A stretch of 64,000 nt of DNA from Pisolithus tinctorius. Its lineage: Eukaryota; Basidiomycota; Agaricomycetes; Boletales; Pisolithaceae. Numbering within the stretch: the stretch's first letter is position 1; each line of letters begins with the position of its first letter. Shown piece by piece: positions 21,942-33,386 of the stretch. The DNA lies in assembly GCA_024663395.1 (NCBI GenBank), contig JANFAH010000027.1, forward strand, positions 186,001 to 250,000, written 5' to 3'. Position numbers and translations under genes: made by a program. Below the pieces are notes generated by a model, which saw only the letters and a list, made by a program, of their open reading frames with translations, searched no databases and was not told the DNA's origin.

Positions 21942-22736
21942 ATGGCCGATCGCAAACGGGGCGAACAAAAAGATGTTGACGAGAGCCTGTCGACATACTT
22001 TGAAAGGTGCACGGAGCTAGTGCGACAATATGCAGACGTGTAAGTCCATTCTCATTACGCCACGGTTGACCATCGTGATTAACGGAGTTTTTGCCAGGAT
22101 CGAGCAAAACTATGCACGTCCAGCCATAGCAATTGGGATTAGAAAGTTCGAAGAGAAACCTATAATGATGGTTCGTCCACTTCGCTGTCATCGACGTCGT
22201 ATGCTGAATCCCTGTAGACATTCATTACCGTCCTTTCCATCCTTGCTATTCTGCCAATATTGTCGTTCATGTGCGTACACCTTCCGTTCTGCCTATTAAT
22301 TCTGACAAGCTTCCAGCGGGATATCTATCTTTATCATTTCGTCTATCGTATTCGTCGCTGCCGCGTCTGCGATCACGGCTTCCCTCGTGACCGAGTCAAT
22401 CATCGGTATGTTCAGGCAGCGTATAGCCCTACAACTATCTTTTTTTAAATCTACCACTCCAACCATACAGTGTCGATCGGGATATGCACGCTGTGCTCGC
22501 TCGTTCTCGTTGCAGTCTTTGCGACGACTTTCTTACTTTCTTTATATTCGGTCTTTCGATTCGTCTTGCTGGTGCGGTCCAACGGTCGGTCTGGTATCAC
22601 AGAGTGGTTTATGGAGACGAGACAGCACTTGTTACTACCCAGACGAGTGGAAGAAGAATGCGAAGGACCGAATGGGCCCGATATCACCGAGGTTCAGCAT
22701 CACATACCTGACCATGCAAGCCTGACCGATGACTGA
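21942..22736 (+). CDS. Small multi-pass membrane protein, possibly promethin/LDAF1-like
   Basis: Five exons: 21942-22039, 22098-22170, 22218-22270, 22317-22405 and 22471-22736. All have GT...AG junctions and matching phases, giving 192 residues. The N-terminus is hydrophilic (MADRKRGEQKDVDESLSTYFE). Three hydrophobic stretches follow: TFITVLSILAILPILSFIG, ISIFIISSIVFVAAASAITA and ICTLCSLVLVAVFATTFLLS. The C-terminus is polar. Paired long hydrophobic hairpins with a Glu between them (SLVTESIIVSIG) resemble the promethin/LDAF1 family of lipid-droplet assembly factors at the ER. That is a resemblance of layout, not a demonstrated match. The 3' end (from 22563) is copied in inverse orientation at 23265-23641. 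Confidence 0.6.
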
Positions 22737-23641
22737 TCCCAGGAGATTGATTGAATCAGTTGTGGTTTTCTACTAATGCTATTCTCGGGCTACGCTAGCA
22801 TGTTTCAAACATATCCCTGGATTTTAATGTTATGAATGTGCTCCTCGGCTATAATACTAACATCCGCGTGCATCCAGGTCAAGAGTGTAGTGAATACCGC
22901 AGATCCTAGCTCAGGTGTTGATCTATTAGAATACCACTAGTGAGTATGTTATTGATGCATCGTGGCGTAAGTTAGACAAGTTGCACACGCACTAGTCAGT
23001 GAACTAGGTGGGTCCGCCGGCCCTCGAAACGACCGCTGGCGAGGAACATCGAGTGCTTTCAAAGAGCTTCCTCCAGATGCACTTGGTGTGGAAGCAAACA
23101 AGATCACGGCTTACTGACAGATATCATGTAAACTGGTTCCCCGAGAGCCTGAGGCTTAAATCTGTCACTAGTTTGGCACGGCTAAGATGATTCAATCAAG
23201 ACACGACTATCAAATTTGCTGTCCGAGGAAACATGTCTTGAGGAATCTGGTGGCAGCGACTCACCGGATCGAATATGCCGCCATACCCACTACAGTGGTA
23301 TTTCAGTAGACCAGCAGATGGGCTAGGATCTGCGGTATTCATTACACACTTAGCCTAAATGCATGCGGAGCGCATACATAACAATAAATCCAGGGGTATG
23401 TTCAAAATATGTTAGTGTAGGCCGAAAACCACAACCGGACGTCACTGATTCGGTCGATCACCTGGGATCAGTCATCGGTCAGGCTTGCGTGATCAGGTAT
23501 GTGATGCTGGACCGCGGTGACATCGGGCCAATTCGATCCTTCGCATTCTTCTTCCACTCGTCTGAGTAGTAAAAATTACTGTCTTGTCCCAATAACCCAC
23601 TCCGTGATACCGGACCGACCGTTGGACCGTACCAGCAAGAC
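22563..23641. repeat. Palindromic inverted duplication of the membrane gene 3' end
   Basis: The left arm (22563 to about 22965) starts TCTTGCTGGTGCGGTCCAAC. The right arm (about 23265 to 23641) ends GTTGGACCGTACCAGCAAGA. The arms are roughly 85% alike by eye, and share GAATACCGCAGATCCTAG and GACGAGTGGAAGAAGAATGC. About 300 bp of unique spacer lies between. The left arm begins inside the last coding exon, so this is an inverted duplication of gene sequence rather than a transposon with its own ends; no target duplication is seen. The right arm abuts the truncated membrane/acidic-repeat gene copy. Confidence 0.75.
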
Positions 23642-23649
23642 AAATCTCT

Positions 23650-24220
23650 GGAGGCGTGAGCGCTTCATATTGTATGGACGAGGCCTGGGATGCAAAAGAA
23701 GACCGCCAGGGGTGTATGCATTGAAGCCACTCGGTCGGCGTGGAGGATGATCGCCCGGTTGGTATGCATTGAGGCCGCTGAGTCGATATACAACGAGACT
23801 ACCCGGACGGTACTCGCCAAAACGATGCGATCAGTGCAAGTGGGGACGATGTGAGTTGTGCACGCGGGGATACATTGGGCGGCACGTTGCAGGCCAAGGA
23901 CGAACTGGATCTCTGGGCGGGAGCGCGAGAAAAGGGTCTTGGTGGCTGGGGGTCACGGTTCGGCCAGTCCGGAGCGACCCAAAACATCGAGGAGAGTACC
24001 AGTGAGACGAGGATTGACCACTAGAATCGGTGGAGGATGGCGAGTTCCGGCGGCGTGCCCGACAGAAGTAACGTGCGACGAAAAGAAGAGTCACGGTGAG
24101 AATAACGACGGATATGACTGCCAGCACGACGACTGAGGTATCTGTGTGGCTCTCTGCACGCTTGACATGACGAAGGACGGTCGAGCGAGCGTTGACGACA
24201 GGCACCAAGGTAGGGGACAT
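23650..24220 (-). pseudogene. Truncated copy of the membrane/acidic-repeat gene
   Basis: From ATG at 24220 it reads MSPTLVPVVNARSTVLRHVKR, a membrane segment (VVVLAVISVVILTVTLLFVAR) and the same Arg/Pro/Tyr-rich region as the intact gene at 33387. A TGA replaces an Arg codon at HLH-stop-SH (aligned YRSH in the intact copy). The copy ends at about 23650 where it meets the palindrome, so the acidic repeats and C-terminus are missing. Confidence 0.8.
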
Positions 24221-24959
24221 GGTGGGCGAAGAAAGAAAACCGGGCGAGCGGTAGAAAACAGGGAGGAGGATACATTTATATATGTACCGTCCCTGTCAGC
24301 CACCGGTGCAAGCTTGCGGGGGAACACATTCCGACACACGCTTGCACGCTGCGGGACTGTACGCTCTGCTAAGATACGCAAGCAGGGAGGAACAGTCCTT
24401 GGACGTCGTGTTCCGATATCCCTGAACATCTACGGGATGAGCCAAACGACGAGCAACGATCAACCCTCCAAACGTACCTGGAAGTAGCACACCCGCCATT
24501 CAGAACGATCAGACTTCCAGGGTAGTACGCACGCAACGAAGCTTCAGCGTCATTTGTGTCGAGTAATGTTCGCAGTACTCGTCGAGTCCGAATCGGCGAG
24601 GAATCCAACTGTCCGACTTACGTAATTCACGGCGCAGTGATTCCGAGTTGCGTTCGGACTATTAATAGTACTTCATACGCTCTTACTCGCTAATCGGCTG
24701 GCGGATTGTTGCCCCGTAGTCTCGCCCCAAACTCCGTACTGACTGCCTCATCCCAGAAGGCTATTTCTGTAACCTTCCGGGACGAGTCTCTCAGTTGGGT
24801 TAGAGGCTAGTAGAATTGAGAGAGTCGGCGGAACATATCTTGAAGCTTGAAGCGTTGGTGACATTTGTATTGACCTTCGCAGTCGTCAGTGAGGAACTTG
24901 TACGGTAAAATTCAGACCAGCCAACTGGTCGCAACTGATCAACGTTTTACTATACAGCG
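24221..24959. other. Upstream region of the truncated copy, no gene
   Basis: Mirrors 32641-33386. It holds a conserved hairpin near 24745-24795 (CTCATCCCAGAAGG pairing with CCTTCCGGGACGAG). No supportable ORF. Confidence 0.5.
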
Positions 24960-25340
24960 TCACCAACTGTGACTTTGTGATCCATGCTCCTCATCAACCG
25001 TTCCGAAATCTCGGTCCACAGTCCATGTCTCCGCTCCGATACGCTCCTACATTCCAAAGCAAGCAAGGTCCCCTGGCAGCAGGCGCGGCGTCTGTACCCG
25101 AGTTGTCGGAAGCAACGCCGTCCCCTAAGTAGTTCAACAAGGTCCGTGCTGTATCCCCCCCACATTCTCTGCCTTCGCTCCTCGCATATCAGTCGATACG
25201 ACGGTGGCCAGTCCTGGCTGGATTCTCTTCCACCTGTGACGTGAACTTCCTCGTGTCCCAGGGGGAAGACAATCCACCTAGTATCAATACCATAGTACCA
25301 CTCGAGGAAGTAGTATCCACCTAAACTGGTTCAACCTCAA
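24960..25340 (+). pseudogene. Unrecognised recurring module, copy 1
   Basis: Broken coding-like stretch with CDVNFLVSQGEDNPPSINTIV near 25237-25300. Related stretches occur at about 27600-27929 (plus, CDVNFTSQKEDSPVIINTIAS) and 32230-32640 (minus). Stops interrupt it here. Family unknown. Confidence 0.4.
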
Positions 25341-25675
25341 ATAATCCATCCTTCGAGCTTCAAGGTTTGATTCTTCTCCATGTTTCGGACCTTTTTCCCG
25401 CTCGCACCCTCCGATGTGGAGTCAATTTCATTGGACAAGCCAACTATCCTCGGATCACGTGTGTGAGGCTGTCCATAGTATTTAGTATTCCCCAACTGAC
25501 ATGTTTCGATTCTATATCCTCATACCTTGACAGCTCTAGTTTTCACTTTTCGAACTTCCACCGCCAACCTTGTGCCCGGTTGGACGTTTGGATCCGTCAT
25601 TCAACCGGACAAACATGGCGGCGGCTTTCACAACAATACTCTTCGTAACACACGAACAGATACGTTCACGCCACG

Positions 25676-27231
25676 ATGATCTCACAGAATGATGAAATGG
25701 GATACTGGCGCAACCTTGTGATGCGGCGGGGACATCAAAGACTTGACCCTGACTACGTTAACAATGCCATAAGAGACATATATGAAAACGACCTTCGCCA
25801 CAGCGTTTATGATATTCATCAAACCAGGCAGCCTCGTACGCCACACTCCCATCGTACTTTTACCCCACACCTCCCTCGTACTCATACCTCGTATGTCCCT
25901 CAAGGAAACGATCCTCATCTCCATGCACACACCCAAATTCGTGCACAATTCCTGAGACCAGTCGTGACCCCTGTTATTCCCTTCAGTGCGATACGTGATC
26001 CACTCTCCCATCCGCCTCTTACCTGGACGGATTATCCCTCCTCAGGAATCCATTTCCATCTGCTACTCCAACCTCTGGATCATCGTCCGCCACGGCCCTA
26101 CCGACAGCAACACAGCTCGCATACACCTGCCTATCATAGAGCGACGGAATCTAACTCTGCTCGTCCTTCACACACACCCCAGCGTGCTATGCCGCCACCT
26201 TTGGATGAAGGAATTCGGGTCAATCCAGATACGTGGGTCTAACTCCTACAACTTTTGACGCCACATGTCCTGGCAATGACAGAACCAACATTATTGAATC
26301 ACCATCCACCACGGCGTTCGCCATTCGCCCATAACACCCCAGGGACTCGGGAGCCACCGCAACGAAGTCCTGCACCCTCCCCCGAGGCATATACGTTCCG
26401 TTTTCCTCCTGGTCCACTATCCCACCCACCCCCATATTACCCCTATGTGCCGGCGGGAATGTTCCGGGCCGGAAATATCATATTTGGACAAAAATCTGTG
26501 TCGGCACGACAGAGACCTGCACGTCCATGGGCCACAGCGCCAGTGCAACCACTGGTACCTGATCTACACACGGCAGCCCAACTATCGGGTGGATGGCCGT
26601 TCTCTGGGCCATCTCCATGGCGGCCCTCATGGGTACCGTGTGTTACACCTGGTTTGAGTAGCATCCCACAATGGACTCCAGGCACCTGGCCACCATTTCC
26701 GTGGCCCACCGAAGCTCCTGTCCGACTCGTCCCATGGCTCATTCCCAACCCTGTAAACCCTGGTGTTCCCCAGATAGAACGGGACATGGGAACGCGTCCT
26801 ATGACGGCTCGACGTATCACCGGTGCACGTGTTATTCTGCCCTAGACTCTAGACTCGCGAGGGGGTGGAAGCGCAGGCGCTGGAATAGACCACGAACCAG
26901 CGACCTTACCTCCGTTCGACAGAATTCTCGTGCTATGCGATGTTGGCTCCATGAGCCAATTCTAGGGCCCGATCGTCATCGTACGACCGGGGAGGATGTG
27001 CCACGATACGTGACCTTCTCAAAGGTATCCATGCATTCTTCCAGACGCGCCTTGCGCGTGCGGAGGTGGAGCGTATCGTCTCTCTTGGACGAGACAATTA
27101 TCATTTACTAGTGGATGCTTATCGGCGGAGGACGACACAGAGACACTTGGGAGTGCTGAGAGATTGGGAGTGGAGGGATGGGACGTGGCAGTTAAACCTG
27201 GGACTCGTGAACCCCACACACCGGAATACAT
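25676..27231 (+). pseudogene. DUF6699-like gene, copy 1 (broken)
   Basis: Exon 1 encodes a charged start (NDEMGYWRNLVMRRGHQRLD, DPDYVNNAIRDIYENDL) and a His/Pro/Arg-rich region. Exon 2 resumes at about 26274 with EPTLLNHHPPRRSPF and the Pro/Trp-rich middle. Four defects against copy 3: the intron donor GTACGTGAG is ATACGTGGG; a 7-bp duplication near 26845 gives a stop and frameshift; a TAG replaces Trp in QFWGP; and the segment for RVDCLGDR...TYNSN is deleted before the end GTWQLNLGLVNPTHRNT. It is therefore a pseudogene. Confidence 0.7.
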
Positions 27232-27589
27232 GACCTGTGCTTTCATCAGACAGGTGCACGTCGGTGTGCCATGTCGAGCATGCACGAACAACTGACGACA
27301 TCTGCAGCTGTCCCTGGCATGCCTATTGATGATGATGACCTGTGATTAGCCTGCAGCGATGATTGTAGCTGCCTGTGGGGTATTCTGTTGCTGGCAGTGA
27401 TGCAAATCCTGAATGTGCATTGTTTTTTTTTTTACAGATCACCAGATTCCGTACTTCCACTTATTTTGTACATCGCTTTCGCTGCATATTCCGCCATTCA
27501 TACAGTCGTTCAAATATCCGCCAGGTCATATTCTCCTTGGCATCGTGCAAGATCCCTCTCCACCTCCCCACGACACGGACGCCCCAGTC

Positions 27590-27929
27590 GATGCTAATTC
27601 CTCCTGGTTGCCGATCGTGGTTGGACTGTCTTTCATTATGCGACGTGAACTTCACATCCCAGAAGGAAGACAGTCCAGTGATTATCAACACTATAGCATC
27701 ATCCGCAGGAGTAGTATCCCCTAAACTAGCTTTGGCGCTACTCGACATCACACAATCGATCTTTCCAAGGTTTTCTCACCTGTCCTCTGTTCTCCCCCGT
27801 TTGGAGCCCGAATCTTTGTGCCGCTCGCTGCTCAACGGCACCATCCGACACACAATCGATTCGACTGGCAAAGTCAAACTCAACGACCCCGGCCTCATGA
27901 TGCAGTGTGTAGTAGGCATCGAAGGCTGA
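27590..27929 (+). pseudogene. Unrecognised recurring module, copy 2
   Basis: Open frame LPIVVGLSF..., CDVNFTSQKEDSPVIINTIAS, VVSPKLALALLDITQSIFPR, ending LMMQCVVGIEG-stop. This is the longest intact version of the module also found at about 25240 and 32300. No start or splice pattern could be fixed and I do not recognise the family. It lies convergent to DUF6699-like copy 2. Confidence 0.35.
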
Positions 27930-28285
27930 TGCAAACCGCGAATGTCCCTCCTCTTATGCATGTTCTGCGTCTTCCTTTTCAGCGCACCGCAACCTATTTG
28001 CACCACTGTATGAATGGCGGAATATGCGACGAAAGCGAAGCGATGTACAAATGGTGGAAGTACAAGATTCGGTGATCTGTAAAAAAAAAATTATGCGCAT
28101 TCAGGAATTGCATCACCAACAGCAGCAACAGCATACCTTGCAAGTGACTGCAATTGTCGCTGCAGGCCAATCACAGGTCATCGCCATCATCAATAAATCT
28201 GCCAGCGATGGCCGAGATGGTTGTCAGTCGTTCGTGCATGCTCAACATAGCACACCGACACGCACCTTCCCCATGAAAGCACTGG

Positions 28286-29861
28286 TCATGTATTCCGGTG
28301 CGTGGGGTTCGCGAGTCCCAAATTTAACTGCCATGTCCCATTCGAGTTATGTGTTACCCACACCTCCCACCACCACCTCCGATCCCCAAGACAATCCACC
28401 CGCCGCATCACCTCCCTCCATTCCCAATCTCTCAACACACCCAAATGTCTCTGCGTCGTCCTCCTCTGGTAAGCGTCTACTAGTAAACCATAATTGTTTG
28501 GTTCGAGAGAGGAGATATGCTCCACTTCTGCACGTGAAAGGTGCATCTGGAAGAATATGTAGATACCTTCGAGAAGGTCACGAATCGTGACTCTTCCTCC
28601 CGGTCGTTCGATGACGATCGGGCCCCAAAGTTGGCTGATCCAGCCAAGGTCACATAGCACAAGAATTCTATCGGACGGAGGCAATGTCGCTGGTTCGCGG
28701 TCTATTCCAGTGCCCGTGCTCCTGCCCCCTCCCGAGTCCAAGGGTGTGATAGCACTTGCACCGGTGACACGTCGAGCTGTTGTGGGATGCGTACCCACAT
28801 CCCATTCTATCTGGGAAACATTGGGATTTACGGGGTTGGGAGTAAGCCATGGGGAGAGCCGGATGGGAACCTCGGTGGGGTGGATTCCAATGCGGGACCC
28901 TACCAGAGCCAGGTGTAACGCCCGGTGCCCATGTGGGCCACCATGAGGATGGACCAGGGAGGGGCCATCCACTCCATAGATGGGCTTCCGTGTAGGTATC
29001 AGGTGGTTGTTGCGCTGGCGGCACAGCCCCTTGTTGTGCTGACGCGGGTTCTTGTCCAGACACGGTATTTCCGGCCCAGGAGGTATCCGCTGGCACATCG
29101 AGGTGGGGTAGTGGACGAAGAGGAAAACGGAATGCATATAATCCGGGGGTGGTCGCAGGACTTCGTTGCGGTGCTCGCCACGTTTCTGAGGTGTCACGGG
29201 CGAACGGCGGACTCCATTGTGAATGGTGAATTAATGGCGTTGGTTCTGTAACCCATACTAGGACATGTGGCGTCGAAAGCTGGAGGAACTAAGCCCACCT
29301 ACCTGGATTAATCTGAATTCCTTCATTCAAGAATGGCGGGAAAGAGTGGTGGGGACCGTGCGAAGGGTAGGGGTCGAATTCCGTTGTTCGATGGTATGTG
29401 GGTGTATGCGAGTTGTGTGGCTGTTGCTGATAGGGTGGAGGCGAGCGATGATAAGGAGATTTCTGTAGCGAATTAGATTCGATTCCTGAGGAGGAATATC
29501 TTGTCTGGGTATGTGGGAGCTGATCATGTGTCGTACTAAAGGGAGTGACAGGGGTCAACACCTCTCCTGGAGATGTGACTGGTCGAGGGAATTGTGTACG
29601 AGTTTGGGTTTGGGCGCGAGGATAAGCTTCATTTCCACACGTGCCATGCGAGGTACTGACGTGAGGGATGTGCTGGGGATAAGCATGAGAGGGATACGGG
29701 GTACGAGAGCGCCTGGTTTGACGAATATCGCCATCGCCGGGGAGGAGATCATGTTCATATATGTCTCTTATAGCATTTTCAATGTAGTCGGGGTCAAGTC
29801 TTTCGTGTCCCCGCTGCATCGCGAGGTTGCGCCAATATCTAATCTCGTCGCGCGGGTTCAT
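28286..29861 (-). pseudogene. DUF6699-like gene, copy 2 (frameshifted)
   Basis: Exon 1 starts at 29861 (MNPRDEIRYWRNLAMQRGHE). The intron keeps a good donor (GTAGGTGGG) and acceptor (TTACAG). Exon 2 follows the family until PHWNP near 28890. There a deletion removes the GTWPPLPWP segment and shifts the frame, after which EVPIRLSPWLTPNPVNP and the full conserved domain continue in another frame to 28286. The C-terminal domain is undamaged, so loss could be recent. Confidence 0.7.
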
Positions 29862-30257
29862 TGCAGCGAGAACGTATCAACTCGCGAGTCACCAATTAGC
29901 CTTGTCTTGGAAGACGCCGCCCACGTCTGTCTGGTTGAGCTCGAGGTGGGGGGATGTTGCACGACGCCAAGGAGAATATGACCTAGCGGATATTTGCACC
30001 ACTGTATGAATGGTGGAATATGCGGCGAGGGCGATGTACAAATCGGTGAGCTGTAAAAACAACTATGCGCATTCAGGAATTGCATCACCAACAGCAACAA
30101 CAGCATACCTTGCCAGCGACTGCAACCGTCGCCGCGAGCCAATCACAGGTCATCACCATCATCAATAAATCTGCCAGTGACGGCCGAGATGGTTGTCAGT
30201 TGCTCGCGCATGCTCAACGTAGCACACCGACACGCACCTTCCCCATGAAAGCACTGG

Positions 30258-31877
30258 TCATGTATTCCGGTGTGTGGGGTTCGCGAGTCCCAAATTTAAC
30301 TGCCACGTCCCATTCGAATTATATGTCACCCACGCACCCCACCACCACGTTCTATCCCCAAGACAATCCACCCTCCTCATCCCTTCCCTCCACTCCCAAT
30401 CTCTCAACACACCCAAATGTCTCTGCGTCGTCCTCCTCTGGTAAGCGTCTACTAGTAAACCATAATTGTTTGGTCCGAGAGAGGAGATACGCTCCACTTC
30501 GGCGCGCGTAAGGCGCGTCTGGAAGAATGCATAGATGGCTTTGAGAAGGTCACGTATCGTGACTCTTCCTCCCGGTCGTTCGATGACGATCGGGCCCCAG
30601 AATTGGCTCATGGAGCCAACATCACATAGCACAATAATTCTATCGGACGGAGGTAAGGTCACTGGTTCGTGGTCTATTCCAGCGCCTGCACTTCCACCCC
30701 CTCGCGAGTCTAGGGGCAGAATAACATGTGCACCAGTAATACGTCGAGCCGTCATAGGGTGCATACTCACGTCCCATTTTATCTGGGGAATACAAGGGTT
30801 TACGGGGTTGGGAATGAGCCATGGGGCGAGTCGGACAGGAGCTCCGGTGGGCCATGGCAATGGTGGCCAGGTGCCCGGAGTCCATCGGGGGATGCTACCC
30901 AAACCAGGTGTAATGCCTGGTACCCATGGGGGCCGGCATGGAAATGGACCAGAGAGGGGCCATCCACCCGATAGTCGGGCTGCTGTGTGTAGATCAGGTA
31001 CCAGTGGTTGCACTGGCGCTGTGACCTGTGGACGTGCAGGCCTTTGTCGTTCTGACGCAGGTTCTTGTCCGAATATGATATTTCCGGCCCGGAACATTCC
31101 CCCCGGCAAATAGGGGTAATATGGGTGTGGGTGGGATAGTAGACCAGGAGGAAAACGGAACGTATATGCCTCGGGGGAGGGTGCAGCACTTCGTTGCGGT
31201 GGCCCCTGAGTCCCTGAGGTGTTATGGGCGAATGGCGGACGCCGTTGTGGACGATGATTCGATAACATTGGTTCTGTCATTGCCAGGACATGTGGCGTCA
31301 AAAGTTGTAGGAGTTAAACTCACGTACCTGGATTGATCCGAATTCCTTCATCCAAAGGTGGCGGCATAGAATGCTGGGGTGTGTGCGAGGGACGGGCAGA
31401 GTCGAACTCCGTCGCTCTATGATAGCCAGGTGCATGCGAGCTGTGTCGACGCTGTCGGTAGGGCCGTGGCGGACGACGATCCGGAGGTTGGAGTAGCGGA
31501 TCGGAATGGATTCCAGAGGAGGGATAACTTGTCCAGGTAGAAGGCGGATGGGAGAGTTGATCACGTGTCGCACTGAAGGGAGTGACAGGGGCTACCACCT
31601 GTTCCGGGGGTAAGACTGGCCTCAGGAATTGTGCACGAGCTTGGGTGTGGGCATGGAGATGAGGTTCGTTGCCACGAGGGCCATGCGAGGTATGAGTACG
31701 AGGGGGGTGCGGGGTACGAGATTGTCTGGTTTGATGAACGTCATGATCGCTGCGGCGAAGATCGTTTTCATATATGTCCCTTATGGCATTGCTAACGTAG
31801 TCGGGGTCAAGTCTCTGATGTCCCTGCTGCATCGCGATGTTGCGCCAGTATCTCATTTCATCGTCGTGTGGATTCAT
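30258..31877 (-). CDS. DUF6699-like protein, copy 3 (intact, 521 aa)
   Basis: Exon 1 31877-31328 and exon 2 31273-30258, joined by a 54-bp intron (GTACGTGAG...GACAG) in matching phase, give 521 residues with no stop. N-terminus: charged helical segment (MNPHDDEMRYWRNIAMQQGH), then a disordered His/Pro/Arg/Ser region. Middle: Pro/Trp-rich (SGGWPLSGPFPCRPPW, GTWPPLPWP). C-terminal 170 residues: a compact domain with PWLIPNPVNP, LPPSDRIIVLCDVGS, GGRVTIRDLLKAIYAFFQ, LGVLRDWEWREGMRRVDCLG and GTWQLNLGLANP. The pattern of a Pro-initiated strand, a V-T-(I/V)-R-D-(V/L)-L helix and a final R-V-D-x-L-G strand is that of the DUF6699 family, widespread and uncharacterised in Agaricomycetes. I saw no signal peptide or membrane segment. 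It is the only intact copy of four in this window. Confidence 0.7.
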
Positions 31878-32229
31878 CGTAGCGTGAACGTATCTATTGG
31901 CGTGTTACAAAAAGTAGTGTTGTGAAAACCGCCGTCCACGTTTGTCTGGTTGAATGGGGGAGGTCCGAATGTCTAACCAGGCGCAAAGTTGGCCATAGAA
32001 GTTCGAAAAGTGAGAGTTGGGGTTGTCGAGTTATGAGAATATAGAATCGAAACATGTCAGTTCGAGAATGGTGCGGACGGCCTCACACACGTGATTCGAG
32101 GGTAGTTGGCTTGTCCAATTAAATCGATTCTGCATCAGGGGGTGCGGTGAGCATTAACGAGCGATTCAAAGGTTCAAAGCGAGGAGAAGGAACAAACCTT
32201 GAAACTCGAGGGATGGAATGTTAGAGGTT

Positions 32230-32640
32230 AAACCAGTTTAGGGGATACTACTTCCTGGAGTGGTACTATGGTATTGATACTAGGTGGATTGTCTTCCCCC
32301 TGGGACACGAGGAAGTTCACGTCACAGGTAGAAGAGAATCCAGCCAGGACCGGCCACCGTCGTATTGACTGATATGTGAGGAGCGAAGGCAGAGAATGTG
32401 GGGGCGGACAGCACAGCTGATATAGCGATTGCGTGATACAGCACGGACCTTGTTGAACTACTTAGGGGACGGCGTTGCCGCCGAGAACTCGGTACAGACG
32501 CCGCACCAGCTGCCAGGGGACCTTGCTTGTTCTTGCTTTGGAATGTAGGAGCATATCGGAGCGGAGACATGAAATGTGGACCTAGATTTCGGAACGGTTG
32601 ATCTGAGGAGCATGAATTACAAAGTCACAGTTGGGTGACG
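32230..32640 (-). pseudogene. Unrecognised recurring module, copy 3
   Basis: Mirror of 24960-25340 with the same CDVNFLVSQGEDNPPSINTIV phrase on the minus strand. Frames are interrupted. Lies directly upstream of DUF6699-like copy 3 in the same orientation, as copy 1 does for its neighbour. Confidence 0.4.
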
Positions 32641-33386
32641 CTGTATAATAAAACGTTGATCAGTTGCGACCAGTTGGCTGGTCTACATTTTACCGTACAA
32701 GTTCCTCACTGACGACTGCGAACGTCAGTACAAATGTCACCAACGCTTCGAGCTTCAAGAAATGTTCCGCGGACTCTTTCAATTCTACTAGTCTCTAACC
32801 CAACTGAGAGACTCATCCCGGAAGGATACAGAGATAACCTTCTGGGATGAGTCAGTCAGTATGGAGTTTTGGAACGAGACTACGGGGCAACAACTATCCG
32901 CCAGCTAATTAGTGAGTAAGAGCAAATGAAGCACTAGTCAATGCAACTCGGAATCACTGCGCCGTGAATTACGTAAGTCGCACAGTTGGATTCCTCGCCG
33001 ATGGACTCGACGACTACGAACATTACTCAACATAAATGATGCTGAAGCGCTGAAGCTTCACTGAGTACGTACTACGTGCGTCTTATCGCCAGTATGAGCG
33101 TCCAAAATGGCGGGTGTGCTACTTCCAGGTACGTTTGGATGATTGACCGTTGCTCGTCGTTTGGCTCATCCCATAGATGCTCAGAAATATCGGAACACGA
33201 CATCCAAGGACTGTTCCCCCCTGCTTGCGTATCTTAGGAGAGCGTACAGTCCCGCAGCGTGGAAGCATGTGTCGGAATGTGTTGCCCCCGTAAGCTTGCA
33301 CGGGTGGCTGACAGGGACAGTACATATATAAATGTATCCTTCCCCCTGTTTTCTACCGCCCGCCCGGTTTTCTTTCTTCGCCCACT
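32641..33386. promoter_or_regulatory. Upstream region of the intact membrane/acidic-repeat gene
   Basis: No ORF is supported. A stem-loop at about 32811-32855 (GACTCATCCCGGAAGG pairing with CCTTCTGGGATGAGTC, 11-nt loop) is conserved in the mirror copy near 24750. A CT-rich stretch (TTTTCTACCGCCCGCCCGG) lies just before the start codon, as is common in basidiomycete promoters. Confidence 0.45.

Larger units (their letters stand above)
23650..27300. repeat. Left arm of a 3.7-kb inverted duplication
   Basis: Matches the reverse complement of about 30230-33960 over its length: first the truncated copy of the membrane/acidic-repeat gene (23650-24220), its promoter region, an unrecognised module (about 24960-25340), then a DUF6699-like gene (25676-27231). 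Divergence is around 10-15% by eye, so the duplication is not recent. The arms are separated by about 2.9 kb that holds another DUF6699-like copy. Confidence 0.75.
27960..31925 (-). repeat. Tandem duplication of a 2-kb unit (27960-29985 and 29990-31925)
   Basis: Both units, read on the minus strand, contain a DUF6699-like gene and the same downstream flank. That flank includes the phrase GCGCATTCAGGAATTGCATC, a CAGCAACAGCAA microsatellite and CAGGTCATC-x-CCATCATCAATAAATC (28090-28200 and 30065-30175). The junction between units lies near 29985. Confidence 0.7.

Noticed and set aside
22563..23641. A transposon (MITE or foldback element) with long terminal inverted repeats
   Set aside because: The left arm contains coding sequence of the neighbouring gene and there is no target-site duplication, so a simple inverted duplication explains it better.
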